The notes beneath the pieces are model-generated. The model did not search any database. It was not told the DNA's origin and saw only the letters and a program-made list of their open reading frames with translations. A program made the translations under genes and the position numbers. 21,446 bases of DNA, from contig CAYRWM010000030.1 of NCBI GenBank assembly GCA_964428055.1, positions 1 through 21,446 on the forward strand, read 5' to 3'. The first letter of the stretch is position 1. Every line of letters begins with the position of its first letter. Of the stretch, positions 14,727 through 21,367 are shown piece after piece. This DNA is from CAYRWM01 sp964428055. GTDB lineage: Bacteria; Bacillota; Clostridia; Christensenellales; Christensenellaceae.

Positions 14727-15150
14727 CTATGAGCTTGTACAGCATTCCGTAGAAGTTCACCGCCTCATCGCTGTCCAGCTTAAGGCAGGCTGCTATCTTC
14801 GGCGGGATCTTCAGCGCTTCTTCGCGCAGCTTCATTCCCCTGTCGGTTATGCTCACGATGAGCACTCTCTCGTCCTTATCAGATCTTGTACGCTTAACAA
14901 AACCCTTGCTCTCCAGGCTCTTGAGGAGAGGCGTGAGCGTGCCGGAATCGAGATACAGCCTCTGCCCCAGTTCCTTTACGTTTACCTTCTTTTCCTCCCA
15001 CAGAACCATCATGGCAATATACTGTGTGTAGGTAAGTCCTATCTCATCGAGGTAAGGTCTGTATTTTCTTATTATCTCCTTGGAGAGCACGTATACCGGA
15101 AAGCATACCTGATTCTCCAGTTTTAGCATATCAAACCCGGAATGTTCCAT
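14710..15150 (-). CDS. ohrR: OhrR/MarR-family peroxide-sensing repressor
   Basis: 146-aa winged-helix regulator. LENQVCFPVYVLSKEIIRKY at residues 11-30 matches the OhrR start, with the reactive peroxide-sensing Cys at position 16. The DNA-binding region includes VKELGQRLYLDSGTLTPLLK, and the wing contains RSDKDERV. There is no second obvious redox Cys near the C-terminus (Cys125 is the only other), so it resembles one-Cys OhrR, which is inactivated by mixed disulfides. It is the last gene of gpx-TSCPD-ohrR, starting 9 nt after the TSCPD gene, with its own candidate box over the gpx promoter. This predicts autoregulated derepression by organic peroxides. The alternative is a MarR protein sensing another oxidant. 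Confidence 0.9.
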   Translation of the reverse strand: MEHSGFDMLKLENQVCFPVYVLSKEIIRKYRPYLDEIGLTYTQYIAMMVLWEEKKVNVKELGQRLYLDSGTLTPLLKSLESKGFVKRTRSDKDERVLIVSITDRGMKLREEALKIPPKIAACLKLDSDEAVNFYGMLYKLIGGLTD

Positions 15151-15159
15151 CTTGAATCC

Positions 15160-15417
15160 CTATCTGGCCTTTTCGTATTCTTTTCTTACAGCTATAGCAA
15201 GCTGGTCAGCGCACGAAGTGGGCCTTCTGCCGCATGTGTTGCCCTTAAGCTTCTCTTCAATATCCTCCACAGTCCATCCGTCAAGGAGTTTTGAGATAGC
15301 CTTGAGGTTGCCGTTGCAGCCTCCTATGAACTCTATGTTCTTAACAACGTTCCCTTCCAGATCAAAATTGATCTGCTGCGAGCATACATTCTTTGTTTTG
15401 TAACTGTGTCTTGCCAT
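15160..15417 (-). CDS. TSCPD-domain protein (TIGR03905-like)
   Basis: 85-aa protein matching a small clostridial TSCPD family. KNVCSQQINFDLEGNVVKNIEFIGGCNGN and CGRRPTSCADQLA are the conserved blocks, with Cys at 12, 34, 62 and 69; the name-giving TSCPD is TSCAD here. The domain resembles one found at the end of some B12-dependent ribonucleotide reductases and probably binds a metal or substrate through its cysteines, but the stand-alone role is unknown. It lies 15 nt after gpx and 9 nt before ohrR, placing it in the peroxide response. The ATG follows AAGGAT. Confidence 0.85.
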   Translation of the reverse strand: MARHSYKTKNVCSQQINFDLEGNVVKNIEFIGGCNGNLKAISKLLDGWTVEDIEEKLKGNTCGRRPTSCADQLAIAVRKEYEKAR

Positions 15418-15432
15418 ATCCTTATCCTTTTC

Positions 15433-15906
15433 CTAAAGCAGTGCCGCGATCTTGGCGTCTATCTTCTCGGGCTTTACGGCAGAACCGAATCTCTCTACAA
15501 CGTTACCTTCCCTGTCGACGAGGAACTTTGTGAAATTCCACTTGATCTTATTGCCCATCATGCCGCCCTTCTGGGATTTGAGATAGGTATAGAGCGGATG
15601 TTCGTTCGCGCCGTTCACTTCGATCTTCGCGAACTGCTTGAATGTGACGCCGTACCTTGACTGGCAGAAATCAACTATCTCCTCTTCAGTTCCGGGAGCC
15701 TGTCCACCGAACTGGTTGCAGGGGAAGTCGAGGATCTCCAGACCTTTTTCCTGGTACTTCTCGTACAGATCCTGAAGTCCGTCATACTGCGGAGTGAAGC
15801 CGCAGCCTGTTGCTGTATTGACTATGAGCAGAACCTTTCCCTTGTAATCGGCGAGATCGACCTCTGCGCCCTGTGCATCTTTAACTTTGAAATCGTAAAT
15901 ACTCAT
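15433..15906 (-). CDS. gpx: Glutathione peroxidase family (thiol peroxidase), Cys type
   Basis: 157-aa thioredoxin-fold peroxidase that reduces hydrogen and organic peroxides. The catalytic tetrad is visible: Cys35 (NTATGCGFTPQY), Gln69, Trp123 and Asn124 (KWNFTKF). Position 35 is a TGC cysteine codon, so no selenocysteine. FPCNQFGGQ is at 61-69, and Cys81 is placed as the resolving Cys of two-Cys, thioredoxin-dependent members; most anaerobes without glutathione use it that way. It is the first gene of the operon with the TSCPD gene and ohrR, with GGGGG about 7 nt before the ATG. The promoter is covered by a candidate OhrR box. Confidence 0.94.
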   Translation of the reverse strand: MSIYDFKVKDAQGAEVDLADYKGKVLLIVNTATGCGFTPQYDGLQDLYEKYQEKGLEILDFPCNQFGGQAPGTEEEIVDFCQSRYGVTFKQFAKIEVNGANEHPLYTYLKSQKGGMMGNKIKWNFTKFLVDREGNVVERFGSAVKPEKIDAKIAALL

Positions 15907-15927
15907 ATCGTAACCCCCATAAAATAT

Positions 15928-15954
15928 ATTGTGTACAATTTAATTTTACACAAT
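15928..15954 (-). promoter_or_regulatory. OhrR operator at the gpx promoter
   Basis: Plus strand 15934-15948 reads TACAATTTAATTTTA, differing at one position from the OhrR pattern TACAATTNAATTGTA. It is nested in a longer inverted repeat, ATTGTGTA (15928-15935) and TACACAAT (15947-15954). It covers the -10 and start region of gpx, ideal for repression by the downstream OhrR. Confidence 0.8.
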
Positions 15955-15970
15955 TATTCTATGGTGTCAA
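15943..15970 (-). promoter_or_regulatory. gpx-TSCPD-ohrR promoter
   Basis: TTGACA (15970-15965), 16-bp spacer, TAAAAT (15948-15943) on the minus strand. The -35 lies only a few bases from the flavodoxin stop codon, and no terminator is visible between, so read-through from nudC-flavodoxin is possible. Confidence 0.8.
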
Positions 15971-15978
15971 TACTTTTT

Positions 15979-16449
15979 TTATATTTTTTTCAGAAAATCT
16001 TTTACGGCAGCCTCGGCCTCTTCCCTGAACTTAAGGGGATCTCTCAAGCTCAGCGTTCCGCTGAGTTTCACTCCCGTGAACTTTTCGGTCTTGTCGAACA
16101 TCTTCTCCGCATGGCCGCTCGAAGAGCATCCTATCATATACAGTTCCCTGCCGTTCATATCATGATCGGTAAGGAAAGTCCTTATCGCGGGCGGGAAAGA
16201 TGAGGCCCAGACCGGGCAAAGGAGTATGATGCGCTCATACCCGGCAGGGTCATGCTCAATCGCCTTAAGCCCTACCAGTTCTTTCTTTATGACGCTGCCT
16301 CCGCCTTTTAAGAATTTACCGGGGCCGCTTTTCGGCGGCTCTTTGTCGGGTATCAGCTTTTCAATATCCATATCCGAATTGTTCTTTATTATATCTGCAA
16401 CACATCCGCTGTTGCCCTCAAATGAATAATATACGAGCAGTGTCTTCAT
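15979..16449 (-). CDS. Flavodoxin family protein
   Basis: 156-aa FMN-binding electron carrier or NAD(P)H-dependent flavoprotein. The N-terminal KTLLVYYSFEGNSGCVADII holds the phosphate-binding loop (S/T-x-x-G-N type), and CPVWASSFPPAIRTFL resembles the second FMN loop of flavodoxin-like WrbA/FldA relatives. It starts 5 nt after the nudC stop and so is in one operon with it. No acidic long-chain insert is evident, so it may be an enzyme-like flavodoxin rather than a pure carrier. A role in redox balance fits its neighbours (NudC and peroxide defence) but is inferred. Confidence 0.85.
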   Translation of the reverse strand: MKTLLVYYSFEGNSGCVADIIKNNSDMDIEKLIPDKEPPKSGPGKFLKGGGSVIKKELVGLKAIEHDPAGYERIILLCPVWASSFPPAIRTFLTDHDMNGRELYMIGCSSSGHAEKMFDKTEKFTGVKLSGTLSLRDPLKFREEAEAAVKDFLKKI

Positions 16450-16454
16450 TTCAT

Positions 16455-17291
16455 TTACCTCTCAGTAAGTTTGATCTCGTTGTGCTTGAAAAAGTCCATC
16501 ATCTTTCCGGTAAGGCTTATACTGTCCCTCTTGTCAGGAACCTCATCCCTGGTGTACCACCCGGCTTCTTTCAGTTCATACCCGTCAACGGTTATAGTTT
16601 TATCCCCGTCCACCTCACAGAAGAATCCAGCGAGCAGACTGTCAGAGTAACTCCACGGCTGCGAATCATAGTAGGTTATGTTCTTTACTTTAAGACCCAC
16701 TTCCTCCATGACCTCACGTCTGATCGCAGCTTCAAACGATTCTCCTATCTCGCAGAAACCCGCGACGAGCGCAAATTTGTCATAGCCTTCGGCATACTTC
16801 GTCATTACGATCCTGTCGCCGTCGGTTATCCCTATTATGACGCAGGGAGAGATCTTCGGATACTCGGTGAGTCCGCAATTAGGACACACCAGAGTGCGTT
16901 CTTTTTCTCCCATAACGTTCAGACTCCCGCACCTTCCGCAGTATCTTCTGGTCCTGTACCAGTTATTGAGCTGCATGCCTGTAACGGCGGCAAAGGCAGC
17001 GGGGCTGTTCCTTTCTGTATCGAACAGAGACCGCAGATCCGTGAAGTCACAGCCTTTGACGGTCATGTCCTCACCTGACGCCGGTATAAAGAACCTTTTT
17101 TCTCCTACCGAAAAGAGATATATAAATGAATCCGGCTTTCCTCCGGTCTCGCGGAAAGAAGGAAAGACAGTTCCTTTTCCGTCTTTCTTTATGAGTACGC
17201 TGTAGCCTTTATATATAAGGACTGCGTCCTCATCCTCTATGACATATCTGTGATAAGTGTTATCATATGTCTCGTTTATATCCTGTATCAT
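16455..17291 (-). CDS. nudC: NADH pyrophosphatase / RNA deNADding enzyme
   Basis: 278-aa Nudix hydrolase that splits NAD(H) to NMN(H) and AMP and, in characterised relatives, removes NAD caps from RNA. The zinc ribbon cysteines are Cys118, Cys121, Cys136 and Cys139; the Nudix box GFCEIGESFEAAIRREVMEE runs from residue 178; the NudC-specific SQPW is at 210-213. The reading frame extends further upstream to 17396, but the ATG at 17291 has a nearby GGAG and gives normal family length. The flavodoxin gene follows 5 nt later. The N-terminal domain is divergent, as is usual. Confidence 0.9.
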   Translation of the reverse strand: MIQDINETYDNTYHRYVIEDEDAVLIYKGYSVLIKKDGKGTVFPSFRETGGKPDSFIYLFSVGEKRFFIPASGEDMTVKGCDFTDLRSLFDTERNSPAAFAAVTGMQLNNWYRTRRYCGRCGSLNVMGEKERTLVCPNCGLTEYPKISPCVIIGITDGDRIVMTKYAEGYDKFALVAGFCEIGESFEAAIRREVMEEVGLKVKNITYYDSQPWSYSDSLLAGFFCEVDGDKTITVDGYELKEAGWYTRDEVPDKRDSISLTGKMMDFFKHNEIKLTER

Positions 17292-17330
17292 TCCGTTTCT
17301 CCGTTTTATCTGCTCATATAATGATACCAT

Positions 17331-17396
17331 AAAAAAGAAAGCGGCATGTCCGCCGTCCGGGTTTATATTTGTATAATTTCTTAAAAATGCTCTCAA
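17331..17396 (-). promoter_or_regulatory. Possible nudC promoter and short leader hairpin
   Basis: Minus strand: TTGAGA (17396-17391) with TATACA 15 bp on is a marginal promoter. It is followed by a hairpin GCGG-ACATG-CCGC (17353-17341) plus TTTCTTTTTT, which resembles a weak attenuator in the nudC leader. The promoter spacing is poor; the hairpin is only 4-5 bp. Confidence 0.3.
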
Positions 17397-17412
17397 TTAC
17401 ATCTATATTCTT

Positions 17413-17442
17413 TTGACACCCGTCAATGCGGTATGCGATAAT
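17413..17442 (+). promoter_or_regulatory. paaK2-ACT promoter
   Basis: TTGACA (17413-17418), 18-bp spacer, GATAAT (17437-17442). A small inverted repeat, TTGAC-ACCC-GTCAA, overlaps the -35 and could be an operator half. The start would be near 17449, about 34 nt before the ATG. Confidence 0.75.
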
Positions 17443-17482
17443 ATTAGAGTTGTGGATAATTTATCATTAAAAGGGGAAAACA

Positions 17483-18784
17483 ATGACACAGTATTTTCAG
17501 CCCGAAATAGAATGTGCTCCGAGAGAAAAGATAGTTGAGCTGCAGAACAGGAGACTGGTCGAACAGGTCCGTCATGTATACGACAATGTGAAATACTACA
17601 GGGACAAGATGGATGAAAAGGGTATAAAGCCCGAAGATATACGTTCGATCGATGACCTGCATCTTCTTCCTTTTCTTTCGAAAGCGGATCTGAGAGACGC
17701 TTATCCTTACGGACTCATGGGCGTTCCGCTCCGCGACTGCGTCAGGATACAGTCGACCAGCGGTACGACAGGAAGACGCGTGGTCGCTTTCTATACTCAG
17801 GATGATATTAATATTTGGGAAGACTGCTGCGCCAGAGCGATTGCAGCTGTCGGCGGAACCAAGGACGATGTCGTACAGGTGTGCTACGGATACGGCCTTT
17901 TCACGGGCGGCCCCGGACTTAACGGCGGCTCTCACAAACTCGGATCGCTGACGCTGCCCATGTCTTCAGGCAACACTCAGAGACAGATACAGTTCATGAT
18001 CGATCTTCAGTCCACTATACTCTGCTGCACGCCTTCATACGCAGCATATCTCAGCGAATCCATACATGAGATGGGCGTCAAGGATCAGATAAAACTTAAG
18101 GCAGGAATATTCGGTGCAGAAGCATGGACAGAGGAGATGCGCCGTGATATTGAGAAGAGTCTCGGTATCAAGGCATATGATATATACGGCCTGACGGAGA
18201 TCTCGGGTCCCGGCGTTGCCTTCGAATGCGAAGAGCAGACAGGCATGCACATAAACGAGGATCATTTCATTGCGGAAGTGATCGACCCGGAGACCGGCGA
18301 AGTCCTCCCCGAAGGAAAGAAAGGCGAACTGGTATTCACCTGCCTCACCAAAAAGGCGTTTCCGCTCCTGAGATACAGGACGAGAGATATATGTGTTCTT
18401 TCAAGAAAGAAATGTTCATGCGGAAGAACGCACGTAAAGATGTCGAAACCCATGGGCCGCAGCGACGATATGCTGATAATCAAGGGCGTCAACGTATTCC
18501 CGAGCCAGATAGAGGCTGTCCTCATCAAGGAAGGCTATCAGGCTAACTATCAGATAATCGTCACCCGTGAGGGCAATTCGGATAAACTCGAAGTACAGGT
18601 TGAGATGACGCCTGACAAGTTCTCAGACAGTATATCGGCTATCTCGGAATACGAGAAGAAGCTCACGTCCGAACTCAAGGCCATGCTCGGCATATACGCA
18701 AAGGTCACGCTGGTCGAGCCGAAGAGCATAGCCAGGAGCGAAGGCAAGGCCGTCAGAGTCATAGACAAGAGAAATCTCTATTAG
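17483..18784 (+). CDS. paaK: Phenylacetate-CoA ligase family protein, copy 2
   Basis: 433-aa AMP-forming aryl-acid CoA ligase, paralogous to the product of 7475-8713. The P-loop STSGTTG is at 91-97, and YDIYGLTEISGPG and SDDMLIIKGVNVFPSQIE are conserved. Cysteines in CSCGRTHVKM (a typical PaaK zinc-like loop, with the counterpart CPCGSKFPRL in copy 1) are present, and the end carries a Lys-rich VRVIDK segment. AAAGGGG precedes the ATG. Downstream it shares an operon with a tandem-ACT protein (18-nt gap), a pairing common in clostridia and archaea. Its substrate may differ from copy 1; divergence around the P-loop (GRRVV versus GLPVI) fits that. It is monocistronic apart from the ACT gene. Confidence 0.9.
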   Translation: MTQYFQPEIECAPREKIVELQNRRLVEQVRHVYDNVKYYRDKMDEKGIKPEDIRSIDDLHLLPFLSKADLRDAYPYGLMGVPLRDCVRIQSTSGTTGRRVVAFYTQDDINIWEDCCARAIAAVGGTKDDVVQVCYGYGLFTGGPGLNGGSHKLGSLTLPMSSGNTQRQIQFMIDLQSTILCCTPSYAAYLSESIHEMGVKDQIKLKAGIFGAEAWTEEMRRDIEKSLGIKAYDIYGLTEISGPGVAFECEEQTGMHINEDHFIAEVIDPETGEVLPEGKKGELVFTCLTKKAFPLLRYRTRDICVLSRKKCSCGRTHVKMSKPMGRSDDMLIIKGVNVFPSQIEAVLIKEGYQANYQIIVTREGNSDKLEVQVEMTPDKFSDSISAISEYEKKLTSELKAMLGIYAKVTLVEPKSIARSEGKAVRVIDKRNLY

Positions 18785-18802
18785 ACCGCAAGGAGGATCA
18801 AT

Positions 18803-19213
18803 ATGGCTGTTAAACAGATATGCATCTTTATCGAAAACAAGAAGGGCGCGATATCGGAAGTTTCGGATCTCCTGTATAAAAAGGGCATTGACCTGAGGGG
18901 CATCGACATGGCCGAAGCAAAGGAATTCGCGGTCTTAAGACTCATCACCACTGATACGGATAAAGCCACGGACGCTCTTGCAAAAGCGGACTATATCTAT
19001 TCCGTAAAGGAAGTTCCCGCCGTAAAGGTGGAGGACAGACCGGGCAGTCTGGTAAGTGTTCTGAAGCTCCTGAGCGACGCGGATATCAGCATAGAGTATA
19101 CTTATCTCATAAGAAATATCGATACCGATCCCTATATGGTCATATCCACTCAGGATGACGCAAAGGCCGAAGCGGTACTTAAGAAAGCCGGTTTCGCTTT
19201 CCTAAGCTACTGA
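18803..19213 (+). CDS. Tandem ACT-domain protein, PaaK-associated
   Basis: 136-aa protein of two ACT domains (about 1-65 and 70-136): the first begins VKQICIFIENKKGAISEVSDLL and the second contains VEDRPGSLVSVLKLLSDADISIEY. The PGSL/KGAI turns are the usual ligand-binding positions, so it probably senses an amino acid (aromatic or branched-chain) as a small allosteric partner. AAGGAGG precedes the ATG, 18 nt after paaK2. It has no catalytic or DNA-binding domain. Control of PaaK2 by aromatic amino acids is inferred from the pairing. Confidence 0.88.
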   Translation: MAVKQICIFIENKKGAISEVSDLLYKKGIDLRGIDMAEAKEFAVLRLITTDTDKATDALAKADYIYSVKEVPAVKVEDRPGSLVSVLKLLSDADISIEYTYLIRNIDTDPYMVISTQDDAKAEAVLKKAGFAFLSY

Positions 19214-19233
19214 TACGATCATTAGCAAACAAG

Positions 19234-19262
19234 GACATCCGTTTTGAACGGATGTCTTTTTT
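19234..19262 (+). terminator. Intrinsic terminator after the ACT gene
   Basis: A perfect 10-bp stem (GACATCCGTT / AACGGATGTC) with a TTG loop is followed by six T. It isolates paaK2-ACT from leuA. Confidence 0.94.
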
Positions 19263-19306
19263 ATGTTAAAAAATATCAATAAATCAGATTAAATATAATC
19301 ATTGTG

Positions 19307-19335
19307 TTTACTTTTGCGGGGTTATAAAATATAAT
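19307..19335 (+). promoter_or_regulatory. leuA promoter
   Basis: TTTACT (19307-19312), 17-bp spacer and a perfect TATAAT (19330-19335). The predicted start is near 19342, which rules out the in-frame TTG at 19340 and supports the downstream ATG. No T-box or leucine leader peptide is visible in the roughly 30-nt leader. Confidence 0.85.
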
Positions 19336-19345
19336 CAACTTGATT
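19333..19345 (+). promoter_or_regulatory. 13-bp palindrome at the leuA start site and upstream ATCA half-sites
   Basis: AATCAA-C-TTGATT is a perfect palindrome overlapping the -10 and start site. ATCA also occurs at 19275, 19283 and 19298, with TGAT at 19341 and 19345. These are candidate targets for a regulator, possibly the HTH domain encoded by leuA itself. Confidence 0.45.
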
Positions 19346-19372
19346 GATATATTTTATGCAAAGGCAGTAATG

Positions 19373-21367
19373 ATGAAAAACTACGACAAATACACGAGAC
19401 AATACTTCCTCCCGCCCACAGAGTGCAACGACTGGGCCAAAAAGGACTACATTGAAAAAGCCCCGATATGGTGTTCCGTCGATCTTCGCGACGGCAACCA
19501 GTCGCTCATAGAGCCCATGGGCCTGGAAGAAAAGATAAACTTTTTTAAGCTCCTTGTAGATATAGGGTTCAAGGAGATAGAGGTCGGTTTTCCCGCGGCA
19601 TCGGAAACTGAATTCGACTTCATGCGCGCTCTCGTTGACAGGAACATGATACCGGACGATGTAACGGTACAGGTACTGACGCAGTCAAGGGAACATATAA
19701 TAAAGCGTACCTTCGAAGCAGTTAAGGGCGCTCCCCATGCTGTTATACATCTGTACAATTCCACATCAGCCGCACAGAGACAGCAGGTTTTCAGAAAAGA
19801 CAAGGAAGGCGTGCTTGATCTTGCGATATACGGCGCCGAGATGCTCATGAGCCTGGCGAAAGAGACCGAGGGCAACTTCTCATTCGAGTACAGCCCCGAA
19901 AGCTTCCACGGTACTGAAGTAGAATATGCGCTCGAGGTATGCAATGCCGTTATAGATGTCTGGAAGCCGTCAAAGGACAACAAGGTCATAATAAACCTGC
20001 CCGCGACAGTAGAGACTGCGATGCCGCACGTCTTTGCGCAGCAGGTCGAATACATGAGCAAGAATCTTAATGACAGAGAGAACGTCATACTGAGCCTTCA
20101 TCCGCATAATGACAGGGGTTCCGCCGTCAGTGATGCGGAGCTCGGTCTTCTCGCGGGTGCGGACAGGATCGAAGGGACCCTGTTCGGCAACGGAGAGAGG
20201 ACAGGCAATGTTGATATAATAACGCTCGCCATGAACCTGTTCACATACGGCATAGACCCGGGTCTGGATCTTTCGAATATACCCGAAATACGCGAAAAGT
20301 ATGAACAGTATACGGGAATGAGCGTTTACGACAGACAACCCTATGCGGGGGACCTGGTGTTCTCCGCATTCTCCGGCTCTCATCAGGACGCTATCGCCAA
20401 GGGTATGAAATGGCGCGTGAACAACAACATACGCGAATGGTCCGTTCCGTACCTCCCTATTGATCCGGTGGATATAGGAAGAACGTACGACGCTGACGTT
20501 ATCAGGATAAACAGCCAGTCAGGCAAGGGCGGCGTGGCATATATCCTCAACAGGAATTACTCCATAACACTTCCCAAGAAGATGCAGCCCGCCGTGAGCG
20601 CTATAGTAAAACAGGTGTCAGACGAGCAGCATAAGGAACTGTCACCGCAGGGAGTATACGAACTGTTCCTTGAGAACTTTGTGGATGCCACTCCCGTGTT
20701 CAGCATAAAGGAGAGTCATTTCAAGCAGATGAACGACGGGATCATGGCTGAAACGACGTTTGTGTCGGGAGATAAAAAGACCGTCATAGACGCAAACGGT
20801 AACGGCCGTCTGGATGCGGTCAGCAACGCGATAAAACAGTATTACAACATAAGCTATCAGCTCCGGGAATACGAGGAACACGCTCTGTCCGAAGGTTCGT
20901 CATCCAAGGCCATGGCTTTCGTTGGGATCACGTGCAACGGCGATGATTACTGGGGCGCCGGCATCGACGAAGATATCATCAAGGCCTCCATCAACGCTCT
21001 CGTTGTAGCGGTCAACAAACTGCCGAAGATACAGAACACCACGACAGGCAGCGATGACAGGCTGGTCGCCATGATTAACTACATACAGAATCATTATCAG
21101 GAAGTCACGCTTGAGAGCCTCGCGCAGGAGTTCGGCCTGTCCACACCGTATGTTTCCAAATACATAAAGGAAAAGTCAGGGAAGACATTCGGCGAACAGG
21201 TGACCCGCATACGCATGCGCAGAGCCAAAACGCTGCTCCGGCACGGCAATATGACCGTCGAGAACATATCGTATTCGATTGGTTATCCGAATGCCGAACA
21301 CTTCATAAGGACGTTCAAAAAGGAATTCGGGATGACCCCGTCCCAGTTCAGGAACTCAAACAAATAG
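19373..21367 (+). CDS. leuA: 2-isopropylmalate synthase fused to C-terminal AraC-family DNA-binding domain
   Basis: 664-aa product. Residues about 28-310 are the HMG-CoA-lyase-like barrel condensing acetyl-CoA with 2-oxoisovalerate, the first committed step of leucine synthesis: DLRDGNQ (37-43), metal-binding HPHND (243-247) and GNGERTGNVD (272-281). Residues about 440-555 are the LeuA allosteric (leucine-feedback) domain. After a short linker (NTTTGS), residues about 561-664 form a complete AraC-type double helix-turn-helix, including LAQEFGLSTPYVSKYIKEKSG and the canonical second helix region FIRTFKKEFGMTPSQFR. A normal LeuA of this type ends near 555-560, so the HTH is an addition in one continuous frame. 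AAAGG lies 8 nt before the ATG at 19373 (an ATG at 19370 is equally in frame). Dual action as enzyme and leucine-responsive regulator is inferred. Confidence 0.93.
   Translation: MKNYDKYTRQYFLPPTECNDWAKKDYIEKAPIWCSVDLRDGNQSLIEPMGLEEKINFFKLLVDIGFKEIEVGFPAASETEFDFMRALVDRNMIPDDVTVQVLTQSREHIIKRTFEAVKGAPHAVIHLYNSTSAAQRQQVFRKDKEGVLDLAIYGAEMLMSLAKETEGNFSFEYSPESFHGTEVEYALEVCNAVIDVWKPSKDNKVIINLPATVETAMPHVFAQQVEYMSKNLNDRENVILSLHPHNDRGSAVSDAELGLLAGADRIEGTLFGNGERTGNVDIITLAMNLFTYGIDPGLDLSNIPEIREKYEQYTGMSVYDRQPYAGDLVFSAFSGSHQDAIAKGMKWRVNNNIREWSVPYLPIDPVDIGRTYDADVIRINSQSGKGGVAYILNRNYSITLPKKMQPAVSAIVKQVSDEQHKELSPQGVYELFLENFVDATPVFSIKESHFKQMNDGIMAETTFVSGDKKTVIDANGNGRLDAVSNAIKQYYNISYQLREYEEHALSEGSSSKAMAFVGITCNGDDYWGAGIDEDIIKASINALVVAVNKLPKIQNTTTGSDDRLVAMINYIQNHYQEVTLESLAQEFGLSTPYVSKYIKEKSGKTFGEQVTRIRMRRAKTLLRHGNMTVENISYSIGYPNAEHFIRTFKKEFGMTPSQFRNSNK

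Noticed and set aside
15790..15810. Selenocysteine at the Gpx active site
   Set aside because: The codon at position 35 is TGC, so this is an ordinary Cys-type enzyme.
17413..17426. TTGAC-ACCC-GTCAA as a defined operator
   Set aside because: The stem is only 5 bp and its left arm is the -35 box itself, so the symmetry may be chance; it is mentioned with the promoter only.
19214..19369. T-box, CodY box or leucine-rich leader peptide before leuA
   Set aside because: The leader from the predicted start site is only about 30 nt, with no T-box motif, no run of Leu codons and no good CodY match.
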